A model generated the notes under the pieces. It saw nothing but the letters and a program-made list of their open reading frames with translations, had not been told where the DNA came from and ran no database searches. Shown piece by piece: positions 9,744-19,400 of a stretch of 64,000 nt of DNA. The DNA is from Asaia bogorensis (lineage in GTDB: Bacteria > Pseudomonadota > Alphaproteobacteria > Reyranellales > Reyranellaceae): contig CAMDCE010000002.1 in NCBI GenBank assembly GCA_945889625.1, forward strand, positions 62,001 through 126,000. The letters run 5' to 3'. A program made the translations under genes and the position numbers. The stretch's first letter is position 1, and every line of letters starts with the position of its first letter.

Positions 9744-9867
9744 CACGCCGCGTCTGCGGCGTGTCATCCCGAGGCCATAGGCCGAGGGATCTTTGGACTT
9801 CAGAAAGGTCCCTCGCCAAAGCGCGGGGGTTACCCCGCGCGACTCGGGATGACACCGGTGGTGTCAC
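9742..9867. repeat. Nested-hairpin intergenic repeat after ptsH
   Basis: Starts inside the ptsH stop with a perfect stem GACACGCCGC / GCGGCGTGTC around GTCT (9742-9765). An outer 11-bp stem GTCATCCCGAG (9762-9772) pairs with CTCGGGATGAC (9843-9853) and encloses smaller hairpins, including GCGCGGGG / CCCCGCGC. The TCATCCCGAG...CTCGGGATGA layout is a common repeat in proteobacterial genomes. It probably ends or insulates the ptsH transcript before ahcY. Confidence 0.8.
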
Positions 9868-9990
9868 ATAAAGCCCTCGTTATCTGCCCATAAATTCTTG
9901 CTTATATGCGCATACGGCGCGTTGAGGCGGTACGGGGTCGCTGATATGACACGGCCGCCTTTCGCAACTGCCGCACCCTAGGAGCGCCGC

Positions 9991-11397
9991 ATGGCCCCGA
10001 ATAAAGCACAAGATTATGTCGTCAAGGATATCGGGCTCGCCGACTGGGGCCGCAAGGAACTCGACATGGCCGAGACCGAGATGCCGGGCCTGATGTCGAT
10101 CCGCAAGGAATATGGCCCCAAAAAGCCGCTGAAAGGCGCGCGCGTCGCGGGCTCGCTGCACATGACCATCCAGACCGGCGTGCTGATCGAGACGCTGAAG
10201 GCGCTGGGCGCCGACGTCCGCTGGGCCTCGTGCAACATCTATTCGACGCAGGACCATGCGGCGGCGGCGATCGCCAAGGCCGGCACGCCGGTCTTCGCCA
10301 TCAAGGGCGAGAGCCTCGAGGAATACTGGGACTACACCCATCGCATCTTCGAATGGGGCGACGGCGGCGAACCCAACATGATCCTCGACGACGGCGGCGA
10401 CGCCACGCTCCTGGTCCATCTCGGCATCCGCGCCGAGAAGGATCCGTCGCTGATCGCCAAGCCGACCAACGAGGAGGAGGAAGTCCTCTACAAGGCGATC
10501 GCCAAGACCAACAAGGCCAAGCCTGGCTGGTACGCCAAGCTCGGCGCCTCGATCAAGGGCGTCACCGAGGAGACGACCACGGGCGTGCACCGGCTCTACA
10601 CGATGGAGAAGGAAGGCAAGCTCCTGTGGCCCGCCATCAACGTCAACGACTCGGTCACCAAGTCGAAGTTCGACAATCTCTACGGCTGCCGCGAATCGCT
10701 GGTCGACGGCATCCGCCGCGGCACCGACGTGATGATGTCAGGCAAGGTGGCGATGGTCGCGGGCTTCGGCGACGTCGGCAAGGGCTCGGCCGCCTCGCTG
10801 CGCCAGGCCGGCTGCCGCGTCATGGTCTCCGAGGTCGATCCGATCTGCGCCCTGCAGGCGGCGATGGAAGGCTACGAGGTCGTCACCATGGAGGATGCCG
10901 CGCCCCGCGCCGACATCTTCGTGACGGCGACCGGCAACGTCGACGTGCTTACCCTCGACCACATGAAGGCGATGAAGCACCGCGCCATCGTGTGCAACAT
11001 CGGCCATTTCGATTCGGAGATCCAGATCGCCAACCTCAGGAACTTCAAGTGGCATAACGTGAAGCCGCAGGTCGACGAGGTCGAGTTCCCCGACGGCAAG
11101 CGCATCATCGTCTTGTCGGAAGGCCGTCTGGTCAATCTCGGCAACGCCACCGGCCATCCGAGCTTCGTGATGTCGGCCTCGTTCTCCAACCAGACCCTGG
11201 CGCAGATCGAGATCTGGACCAACCCTGGCAAGTACCAGAAGAAGGTCTACACCTTGCCCAAGAAGCTCGACGAGATGGTGGCGGCGTTCCACCTCGAGAA
11301 GGTCGGCGCCAAGCTCACCAAGCTCCGTCCCGACCAGGCCAAGTATATCGGCGTGCCCGAGGCCGGGCCGTTCAAGGGCGATCTCTACCGCTACTAG
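9991..11397 (+). CDS. ahcY: S-adenosylhomocysteine hydrolase
   Basis: Reversibly splits S-adenosylhomocysteine to adenosine and homocysteine, removing the inhibitor of SAM-dependent methylation. 468 residues, the long form with the insert around [23 protein letters not shown] is bound at [17 protein letters not shown]; catalytic surroundings include the [21 protein letters not shown] and HFDSEIQ segments; the C-terminus ends DLYRY as expected. AGGAG lies seven bases before the ATG. The leader carries an imperfect 20-bp palindrome (9889-9908, CATAAATTCTTGCTTATATG) that might be an operator; I see no clear SAH riboswitch. Confidence 0.98.
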   Translation: MAPNKAQDYVVKDIGLADWGRKELDMAETEMPGLMSIRKEYGPKKPLKGARVAGSLHMTIQTGVLIETLKALGADVRWASCNIYSTQDHAAAAIAKAGTPVFAIKGESLEEYWDYTHRIFEWGDGGEPNMILDDGGDATLLVHLGIRAEKDPSLIAKPTNEEEEVLYKAIAKTNKAKPGWYAKLGASIKGVTEETTTGVHRLYTMEKEGKLLWPAINVNDSVTKSKFDNLYGCRESLVDGIRRGTDVMMSGKVAMVAGFGDVGKGSAASLRQAGCRVMVSEVDPICALQAAMEGYEVVTMEDAAPRADIFVTATGNVDVLTLDHMKAMKHRAIVCNIGHFDSEIQIANLRNFKWHNVKPQVDEVEFPDGKRIIVLSEGRLVNLGNATGHPSFVMSASFSNQTLAQIEIWTNPGKYQKKVYTLPKKLDEMVAAFHLEKVGAKLTKLRPDQAKYIGVPEAGPFKGDLYRY

Positions 11398-11426
11398 CTC
11401 GAACCGCCCACAGGGGCGCGCATGCT

Positions 11427-11462
11427 AAAAGTCGGCATCGGGAGACCCGATGCCGACTTTTT
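11427..11462 (+). terminator. Rho-independent terminator of ahcY
   Basis: Perfect stem AAAAGTCGGCATCGGG, loop AGA, stem CCCGATGCCGACTTTTT, ending in a T tract and beginning 29 bases after the ahcY stop. It is the clearest terminator in the window. The ATG of tsaE (11450) sits in its 3' arm. Confidence 0.95.
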
Positions 11463-11869
11463 CATTTTCGCTTCCTGACGAGACCGCCACCGAGCAGCTG
11501 GGCGCCACGCTCGCTTTGCGTCTGCGCCCGCGCGACGTGCTGGGGCTCACCGGCGACCTCGGCAGCGGCAAGACCACGCTGGCCCGGGCCATCCTGCGCG
11601 CGGCATCCGGCGATCCCGAACTGGTCGTGCCCAGCCCCACCTTCACCCTGGTCGAGGTCTACGAGACCAAACTCGGCACTTTCTGGCATTTCGATCTCTA
11701 TCGCCTGGAGGCTCCCGAGCAGGTCTTCGAGCTGGGCTGGGAGGATGCGCTGGCCGAGGGCATCGTGCTGGTCGAATGGCCGGAACGTCTGGGCCCGCTG
11801 ATGCCCAAGCATCTCAGCGTGGCGCTGGAAGTCGACGGCGACGGCCGCCGGGCACTGCTCGATGTCTGA
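11450..11869 (+). CDS. tsaE: tRNA threonylcarbamoyladenosine biosynthesis ATPase TsaE
   Basis: ATPase partner of TsaB-TsaD for the universal t6A37 modification of ANN-decoding tRNAs. 139 residues, with P-loop GDLGSGKTT (35-43), SPTFTLVEVY and the WHFDLYRLE and VEWPERLG segments typical of TsaE. The N-terminus MPTFSFSLPDETATEQLG matches family starts, so the ATG at 11450 is preferred although it lies within the ahcY terminator stem and has no obvious Shine-Dalgarno; no other in-frame start lies close by. It overlaps amgK by 8 bases. Confidence 0.95.
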   Translation: MPTFSFSLPDETATEQLGATLALRLRPRDVLGLTGDLGSGKTTLARAILRAASGDPELVVPSPTFTLVEVYETKLGTFWHFDLYRLEAPEQVFELGWEDALAEGIVLVEWPERLGPLMPKHLSVALEVDGDGRRALLDV

Positions 11870-12857
11870 TCGTAACCATCTGCGGGCCGACTTCATCGCC
11901 CGCGCCGGCTGGGGCGATGCTTGCGAGCGCCTGCTGGCGGGCGACGCCTCGTTCCGAAAATATTTTCGCCTCACGCGCGCCAAAGGTACGGCCGTGGTCA
12001 TGGATGCGCCGCCGCCGCAGGAGGATGTGCGGCCGTTCGTGCGCATCGGCCGTCACCTCATCCAGCTCGGACTGAGCGCGCCCAACATCCTTGCCGAGAA
12101 TCCCGTCCACGGCTTCCTGCTGCTGGAGGATCTGGGCGACGACACTTTTGCGCGCGTACTGGCGGCCGGCGGCGACGAAGGCGAGCTCTATGCCCGCGCC
12201 ACCGACGTACTGGTCGCTCTGCACCAGGCGCCCGACCATGCGCTGCTGCCGGGACTGGGCGGCTACACAGGCGAGGCCTTGATCGATGCCGCGATGCTGC
12301 TGCCGGAGTGGTATCTGCCCGAGGCGACCGGGCACGCGACGGCGGCGGAGGACACCGCCGCCTATCGCGCCACCTGGCGGCAATGCCTTGCGCATTTGCC
12401 GGCGGACGCCAGCGCCCTGCTGCTGCGCGACTATCACAAGGACAATCTCCTCTGGCTGCCGGCGCGGCCGGGCGTCAGGGCCTGCGGCCTGCTCGACTTC
12501 CAGGATGCCCAGCAGGGCCATCCTTCCTACGACCTGGTGTCGTTGATCGAGGATGCCCGCCGCGACGTGGCGCCGGCCGTTCATGCGCGCTGTCTGGACC
12601 GCTATATCGGAGCCACGGACCTCAATGCGCGCGACTTTCGCACCGGCTTCGCGTTGATGGCGGCCCAACGCCATGCCCGCATCATCGGCCTGTTCGTGCG
12701 GCTGTTGCGGCGCGACGGCAAGCCGGAATATCTGCCGCACCTGCCGCGCGTCTGGCCGATGTTCGAGCGCGCGCTGAAGCATGCGGCGCTGGAGCCGCTG
12801 CGCCGTTGGGTCGATCGCCATCTGCCGCCGCCGCTGCGGCGCATTGGTGCGGCGTGA
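11862..12857 (+). CDS. amgK: AmgK-like anomeric sugar kinase (APH fold)
   Basis: A 331-residue aminoglycoside-phosphotransferase-fold kinase. In Pseudomonas and Caulobacter AmgK phosphorylates N-acetylmuramate (and GlcNAc) at C1 in peptidoglycan recycling that bypasses de novo UDP-MurNAc synthesis. Visible motifs: N-lobe (GDASFRKYFRLT), hinge LLLEDLGDD, catalytic loop LLRDYHKDNLLWL and the metal Asp in LLDFQDAQQGHPSYDL. The direct neighbour murU confirms the pathway. It overlaps tsaE upstream and murU downstream (GTGA). Confidence 0.9.
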   Translation: MSDRNHLRADFIARAGWGDACERLLAGDASFRKYFRLTRAKGTAVVMDAPPPQEDVRPFVRIGRHLIQLGLSAPNILAENPVHGFLLLEDLGDDTFARVLAAGGDEGELYARATDVLVALHQAPDHALLPGLGGYTGEALIDAAMLLPEWYLPEATGHATAAEDTAAYRATWRQCLAHLPADASALLLRDYHKDNLLWLPARPGVRACGLLDFQDAQQGHPSYDLVSLIEDARRDVAPAVHARCLDRYIGATDLNARDFRTGFALMAAQRHARIIGLFVRLLRRDGKPEYLPHLPRVWPMFERALKHAALEPLRRWVDRHLPPPLRRIGAA

Positions 12858-13549
12858 TCAGGTCCGCCATGATCCTGGCGGCCGGCCGCGGCGAGCGCAT
12901 GCGGCCGCTCACCGATGCCACGCCCAAGCCGCTCATTCCGGTCGCGGGCGCTTGCATGCTCGACCGCAGCATGGAGCGTTTGAAGGATCACGGCGTTCGT
13001 AATGTTGTGGTCAACGTGCATCACCTCGGCGAACAGATCGCCCGCCACGTCGGTGGCGGCCGTGCCCATATCGTGCGCGAGGATCGACTGCTCGAGACCG
13101 GCGGCAGCGTGAAGAATGCGCTCTCCTTGCTGGGCGACGAACCGTTCTTCGTGCTGAATGGCGACGGTCTGTGGTCCGATGGGCCGAGCCCGATGCTGCG
13201 CCGGCTGGAGGCCGCCTGGGATCCTGCCCGCATGGACGCGTTGCTGCTGCTGCATCCGATGGCCGATACCATCGGCCGTGAAGCGACCGATCGCGGCGAT
13301 TATTTCCTCGACGGCAACGGCAAGGCCCGCCATCGCGGTGCAGAGACCGCTGCTCCGTACATGTTCGCCAGTATATCGATTTGCGATGCGCGGCTGTTCC
13401 GCTGCTCACCGGATGGCCCGTTCTCGCTGGTGAAGCTCTGGCATCGCGCCCAGGCTGCCGGCCACCTCTATGGCCTTGTCCATGACGGAAAATGGTTCCA
13501 TGTCGGCACACCGCCGGCGCTGGCCGAAGCCGAGCGGGTGCTGGCATGA
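12854..13549 (+). CDS. murU: MurU-like nucleotidyltransferase
   Basis: A 231-residue nucleotidyltransferase expected to join UMP to N-acetylmuramate-1-phosphate, giving UDP-MurNAc. The signature is at the very start: AMILAAGRGERMRPLTDATPKPLIPV, with metal/substrate Asp in FFVLNGDGLWSD. The GTG at 12854 overlaps the amgK stop; ATG at 12869 would remove five residues and cut into the first strand, so GTG is preferred. The stop overlaps addB (ATGA). Confidence 0.92.
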   Translation: MIRSAMILAAGRGERMRPLTDATPKPLIPVAGACMLDRSMERLKDHGVRNVVVNVHHLGEQIARHVGGGRAHIVREDRLLETGGSVKNALSLLGDEPFFVLNGDGLWSDGPSPMLRRLEAAWDPARMDALLLLHPMADTIGREATDRGDYFLDGNGKARHRGAETAAPYMFASISICDARLFRCSPDGPFSLVKLWHRAQAAGHLYGLVHDGKWFHVGTPPALAEAERVLA

Positions 13550-16482
13550 AGGGCGTCTTTTCGATCGGCATCGACCGGCACTTCGCCGACGAACTAGCGC
13601 GCGTGGTGCTGGCCGAACACTGCGGCGATCCGCTGGCGTTGGCCGACACGCTGATCCTGGTGCCGACGCGGCGCTCGGTGCGCGCCTTGCGCGAGGCCTT
13701 CTTGCGCGCGTCAGACGGCAAGCCCACGATCCTGCCGCGGATGGCGCCGCTCGGCGACGTCGACGAGGGCGAGTGGCTAGCCGGCGACGATGTCGGCCCC
13801 GACGCGCTGGAGCTGCCGCCCGCCATCGACTCCGCCGAGCGCGAGGCGCTGCTGGCGCAGATGGTCGCTCTGTTTCCCGACGATCGTGGCGAGCCGATCG
13901 CCCAGACGCCGGCCCAGGCGCTGAAGCTGGCACGCGAGCTCAGCCATCTGCTCGACGAACTCGCTATCGACGGCGTGCCGTTCGACAGGCTGAAAGGCCT
14001 GGTCGACGGCAATTACTCGCAGCATTGGCTGCGCACGCTCGAGTTCCTGAAGATCATTGGCAAGAAGTGGCCCGAGATCCTGGCCGAGCGAGGGCTGATC
14101 GACGCTCTCGACCGTCGTACGCGCGCCATCCGGGCGCAGGCGGCCCGCTGGCGCAAGAACCCGCCAAAGACGCCGGTGATCGCCGCCGGCTCGACCGGCT
14201 CGCAACCCGCCACCCGGGAGCTGCTGGACACCATCGCCAAGCTGCCGCGGGGTGCCGTCGTCTTGCCGGGCCTCGACCGCGATATGGACGAGGAAAGCTG
14301 GACCGCACTCGACGCGACGCACCCGCAATTCGGCCTGCGCGAACTCCTGGGTGCCTTGGGCTGCACGCGCAGCGACGTCGCCGAATGGCCGGGCATCACG
14401 GGCACGGCCATCCGCCGCCGATTGATCGCCGAGCTGATGCGGCCCGCCGAAACCAGCGATGGCTGGACCAAGCCCGATCCGCTGGCGCTCGACCATGTCG
14501 CGCGCGCCGACTGCGCCACGCACCAGCAGGAGGCGCTGGCCGTTGCGCTGGCCTTGCGCGAGGTCCTGGAGAAGCCCGGCCAGACCGGCGCCCTCATCAC
14601 GCCCGACCGCGACCTTGCTCGCCGCGTCGCGGCCGAGCTGCACCGCTGGGGCGTCGCGATCGACGATTCGGCTGGCACGCCGCTCATCGATTCGCCCCCC
14701 GCCACCCTGCTGCGCGCCCTCCTGGCCTGCCTTGACGGCGGCTTCGCGCCGGTCGACCTGCTGGCGGTCCTGAAGCACCCGCTCGCAACGCTCGGCCTCG
14801 ATCGCGCCGTCCTTCTCGATGCCGCCCGCCGCCTCGACCGGAAGTTCTTGCGCGGCCTCAAACCTGCAGCTGGCCTCGAGGCGATCCGTGCGTTGATCGA
14901 CAAGCCCGACCTCAAGGCCGGCGACGACCGACCCATCGTCCTCGACCTGATCGATCGCCTCGACGAGCGCACGGGCGCACTTGCGGCTCTGATGAAGACC
15001 GACGCCACACCCGAAGGGCTGCTCGACGCCACGCTCGCGGCCGCGGAGGCCATCGCTTCGGCCGACACGCTGTGGCGCGGCGAGGCGGGCCAAGCGCTGG
15101 CCGACGCACTGGCGCGCCAACGGCCGGCCTGGGCCGGCCGGCCGCCGATCGCCGGCGGCGAATGGCCAGCGCTGCTCACGACGATGCTGGCGCCCGAGAC
15201 GATCCGTCCCCGTTTCGGCCGCCATCCGCGTCTGTCCATCTGGGGACCGCTCGAAGCCCGCCTGCAGCGCGCCGATCTTCTGGTGCTGGGCGGCCTCAAC
15301 GAAGGCACCTGGCCGCCGTCGGTCGAAACCGGGCCGTGGCTCAACCGGCCGATGCGCACGGCACTTGGCCTGCCGCAGCCCGAGCGCCGTATCGGCCTGT
15401 CGGCGCACGATTTCGTCTCGGCGCTGGCGGCCGACCGTGTGCTGATCACGCGTTCCGAGCGCGAAGGCGGCGCGCCGACCGTGCCGTCGCGCTGGCTTGC
15501 CCGCCTCGATGCCTTGCTGGGCTACGAACATGGCACGCCCGCGCCGCCGCCGGTCTACATCCAGCGCGGCCTGCACTTTGCACAATGGGCCGAAGCGATC
15601 GACCGGCCGGCAGCCTACCTGCCGTGGGGCCGGCCCAAACCCACCCCGCCACTCGTTGCGCGGCCGACCGAGTTGTATGTCACCGCAATAGAACAGTGGC
15701 GACGCGATCCCTACGGACTCTACGCTCGTTACATTCTCGGCCTGCGCCTGCTTGACCCTCTCGAGGACAAGCTGGGCGCTGCAGACCGCGGATTGGCCCT
15801 GCATGACGCGCTCGACGACTTCATAAAGGCCTACCCATCCGGCCTGCTGCCTCCCGACGCGGTCGACCGCTTCGAGGCCGTGGGGAAACGACATCTCGGC
15901 ACCCTGCTGGCAGCGCCGGCCGAGCGCGCCTTCTGGTGGCCGCGCTTCCAGCGCGTCGCGCGCTGGTTCGTTGCGACCGAGAACCGACGGCGATCCTCCG
16001 GTATCCGCGTGCTGGGCGGCGAAACGTCGGGCGAGCTGAAACTGGGATCGCTCACCATCAAGGCCCGCGCCGACCGCATCGACGAGATCGAACCAGGCGT
16101 GTGGGAGATCATCGACTACAAGACCGGCCGCACGCCCACGGTGAAAGAGCTCAAGGCATTGTTCGCGCCGCAACTGCTGCTCGAGGCGGCGATGGCCGAA
16201 CGCGGCGGCTTCCGCGACATCAAGGGCAAGGCGGAAGAGACCCACCTGTCCTACTGGCGCACCAACGGCCTCGACGAAGGCGGCAAGGAAGTTGAAGTGA
16301 AGGACAGCGCCGAACTGGTGCCTGCCATGCTGGCGCTGGTCGAGAAGATGGTGGCGCACTTCGCCAATCCCGCCGCTCCCTATCCCGCCCTGCCCTATCC
16401 CGAGTTCGTCCCGCACTTCAACGACTACGAGCATCTGTCGCGAGTCGCCGAGTGGTCGACGGCAGACCGGAGCGAGGAATGA
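13546..16482 (+). CDS. addB: AddB subunit of the AddAB helicase-nuclease
   Basis: Subunit of the AddAB complex that resects double-strand DNA breaks for RecA. 978 residues, the alphaproteobacterial form: an N-terminal degenerate helicase region (ILVPTRRSVRALREAF), middle segments LVLGGLNEGTWPP and RRIGLSAHDF, and a C-terminal PD-(D/E)XK nuclease domain with IIDYKTGRTPTVKEL (about 860-880). The ATG at 13546 overlaps the murU stop and its own stop overlaps the addA start, so the two subunits are translationally coupled. Confidence 0.96.
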   Translation: MKGVFSIGIDRHFADELARVVLAEHCGDPLALADTLILVPTRRSVRALREAFLRASDGKPTILPRMAPLGDVDEGEWLAGDDVGPDALELPPAIDSAEREALLAQMVALFPDDRGEPIAQTPAQALKLARELSHLLDELAIDGVPFDRLKGLVDGNYSQHWLRTLEFLKIIGKKWPEILAERGLIDALDRRTRAIRAQAARWRKNPPKTPVIAAGSTGSQPATRELLDTIAKLPRGAVVLPGLDRDMDEESWTALDATHPQFGLRELLGALGCTRSDVAEWPGITGTAIRRRLIAELMRPAETSDGWTKPDPLALDHVARADCATHQQEALAVALALREVLEKPGQTGALITPDRDLARRVAAELHRWGVAIDDSAGTPLIDSPPATLLRALLACLDGGFAPVDLLAVLKHPLATLGLDRAVLLDAARRLDRKFLRGLKPAAGLEAIRALIDKPDLKAGDDRPIVLDLIDRLDERTGALAALMKTDATPEGLLDATLAAAEAIASADTLWRGEAGQALADALARQRPAWAGRPPIAGGEWPALLTTMLAPETIRPRFGRHPRLSIWGPLEARLQRADLLVLGGLNEGTWPPSVETGPWLNRPMRTALGLPQPERRIGLSAHDFVSALAADRVLITRSEREGGAPTVPSRWLARLDALLGYEHGTPAPPPVYIQRGLHFAQWAEAIDRPAAYLPWGRPKPTPPLVARPTELYVTAIEQWRRDPYGLYARYILGLRLLDPLEDKLGAADRGLALHDALDDFIKAYPSGLLPPDAVDRFEAVGKRHLGTLLAAPAERAFWWPRFQRVARWFVATENRRRSSGIRVLGGETSGELKLGSLTIKARADRIDEIEPGVWEIIDYKTGRTPTVKELKALFAPQLLLEAAMAERGGFRDIKGKAEETHLSYWRTNGLDEGGKEVEVKDSAELVPAMLALVEKMVAHFANPAAPYPALPYPEFVPHFNDYEHLSRVAEWSTADRSEE

Positions 16483-19400
16483 GCACCGTCACCGACAGCC
16501 GAAGGATCGCCAGCGACGCCCAGCGTCGTGCCACGTCGCCTGCTACCTCGGCCTGGGTCGAGGCCAATGCCGGCACCGGCAAGACCAAGGTGCTGACCGA
16601 CCGGGTCGCGCGGCTGCTGCTGGCGGGCGTGCGGCCCGAGCGCATCCTCTGCCTCACCTTCACCAAGGCTGCCGCCGCCGAGATGCGCAACCGCCTGGCG
16701 GGTCAGCTCGGCCGCTGGGCGCTTGCCGACAACGCCAAGCTCGACGAGGAGATCACCAAGCTGATCGATCGAGCGCCCGAAGAGGACGAGCGCGTCATCG
16801 CCCGCCGCCTGTTCGCGCGCGTGCTTGATGCGCCGGGCGGCATCAACATCCTCACCATCCACGCCTTCTGCCAGGCGCTGCTCAAGCGCTTTCCACTCGA
16901 GGCGGGAGTCGCGCCCGGCTTCGAGGTGCTGGACGAAGGCGATGCCGCGACGCTGCTGTCCCAGGCCGAGAACGACCAGATGGAGGCGCTGGCCCAATCC
17001 GACGCGCCGCCTGCGCTGCGCGATGCGCTCGCTGCGGTGGCTGGCCACGTGTCGATGACCGAGTACACCGAGCTGATGGCGCGGTTGCTGGGTGAGCGCG
17101 CCTGGCTGCTGTCGCGCATCGGCGACAAAGCAGGCTTGGCCCGCGAGCAGGCGCGTCTCGCAAAAGCGCTGGGGGTAGGCGCCAAGGACACGGAAGCCGC
17201 GATCCTGTCGTCGGCCTGCACCGAAGCGGCCTTCGACGCCAAGCTCCTGCGACTGGCCGCCAAAGCGCTCGCCAGGGGAACCCCGCGCGAAGTCACACGA
17301 AGCGAGGCGATCCTGCGTTGGCTTGACCACGAGGAGGTCGAGCGGCCGGCCGGCCTCGATGCCTACTGCAAGGCCTTCTTCACCCAGCAAGGCAAGATCC
17401 TGGACCGGCTCGCCACCAAGGCGGCGCTGAAGGAGATGCCCACCCTGGCCAACGTGCTGCGCGCCGAGGCCGAGCGCATCACCGCCGTGCTCGACCACGC
17501 CAATGGCGCGGCGTTGGTCGAGCGCACAATGGCGCTGCTGCGCCTCGGCCTCGACATCGTCGAGCGCTACGCCCGCGCCAAGCACCGGCGCGGCGCCCTC
17601 GACTACGACGACCTGATCGTGGCGACGCGCCGCCTGCTGGAGAGCGCCGATGGCGCCGCCTGGGTGCTCTACAAGCTCGACGGCGGCATCGACCACGTGC
17701 TGGTCGACGAAGCCCAGGACACCAATCCCGACCAATGGGAGGTGATCTCCCGCCTGACCGAGGAGTTCTTCGCCGGCGCCGGAGCGGTCGAGCGCAACCG
17801 AACGGTCTTTGCGGTTGGCGACACCAAGCAGTCGATCTTCAGCTTCCAACGCGCCGATCCGCGCAAACTGAAGGAGATGCGCGAGACCTTCGTCGACCGC
17901 ACGCGTTCGATCGCGCGCGAGCTGCGCCAGGTCCATCTCGAAGTCTCGTTCCGCTCGACCAAGGCGGTGCTCGATGCCGTCGACTGGGTGTTCTCCCAGC
18001 CCGACGCCATGCGCGGGCTGGCCGATGCCGAGGAAGGCGAGGTCGTGCATCTCACGGCCCGCGAGGGCCAGCCTGGTCACGTCGAGCTGTGGCCCGTGGT
18101 CGAGGCACGTCCGAGCGACGCAAACACGACCGACCTCGGGCCGCGCTCCGACACCACCTCGGCGCCGCATGAGCGTCTGGCCCGCCTGATCGCCCTTCAT
18201 GCCAAGGGCCTGATCGGCAATGAGCGCCGCGCCAGCACCGGCGAACTGCTGCACCCCGGGCACTTCATGGTCCTGGTGCGGCGGCGCAACGCCTTCGTCA
18301 GGGCGTTGGTCAAGGAACTGAAGCGCGTGGAGATCGATGTGGCGGGCGTCGACCGGCTGAACCTCGGCGAGGAGCTGGCGATCCAGGACCTGCTGGCGCT
18401 GGCGCGCTTCGTATTGCTGCCGCAGGACGATCTCAATCTCGCCTGCCTCCTGAAATCGCCGCTGGTCGGGCTCGACGAGGAGGCGCTGTTCGAATTGGCG
18501 CACGGCCGCAAAGGCCACCTGTGGCGCGCCTTGCGCGGCCGCGCAGAGAATCCGCGCTTCGCCGCGGCCCATGCGCGGCTGGCGGCGTGGCTGGCGCGCG
18601 CCGACTTCACCACGCCGTTCGATTTCTTCGCCGAGACGCTTGGGCCCGAGGGCGGCCGTGTGCGGTTTCTCGAGCGGCTGGGCAAGGAGGCCGCCGACCC
18701 GATCGACGAGCTTCTGTCGCGCGCCCTGCAATACCAGCGTGCCGAGAGCGGCTCGCTGCAGGGCTTCCTGCGCTGGTTCGAGGCGGGCGGCGGCGAGATC
18801 AAGCGCGATCTCGACCAGAACCGCCGACGGGAGGTCCGCATCCTCACGGTACACGCGGCCAAGGGATTGCAGGCGCCGGTCGTCTACCTGCCCGATACCA
18901 CGCGCGTGCCGCGCGGCACGGACCGGCTGCTGGTCGCCGAGGATGGCGCTGCGCGGCTGTGGCTGCCGCGCGCCGACGACGCCAACGAGGCGGCGCGCGA
19001 GTGGCGCAAGCGCGTGCAGGAACGCGCGCTCGACGAACAGAACCGGCTGCTCTACGTCGCCATGACCCGAGCCGAGGACCGGCTCTATGTCGGCGGCTGG
19101 GTCAAGAAGAACAAGCAGGACGCCGGCTGCTGGCACGAGCGCATCGCCACCGGCCTCGCCGCCAGCACCGATCCTAAGTGCTCGATCATCGGTGTGCTAC
19201 CGCCCCTGCGCGCCATCGCCCACACCTTCGACTTCACCGCCGAACTCGGCGATGATGGCTGGACAGGCGAAGGATTTCAGCTCGTGGGCGACGGCAAGGT
19301 TTCCCTCCCCGCACAGGCCGAGCTGCCGATCTCCACCGAGGCCAAGCTGCCGCCCTGGTCGCGCGCGCCTGCCCCCGCCGAGCCCGATCCGCCGGCCCCT

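Noticed and set aside
9868..9990. SAH or SAM riboswitch before ahcY
   Set aside because: I could not find a convincing conserved pseudoknot or core; only an imperfect palindrome is visible. A covariance search would settle it.
13777..16434. 885-codon open frame antisense to addB
   Set aside because: Same cause; no recognisable domain and opposite to a well-supported gene.
16425..19136. 903-codon open frame antisense to addA
   Set aside because: A shadow produced by high-GC codon bias; the plus-strand AddA carries all helicase motifs.
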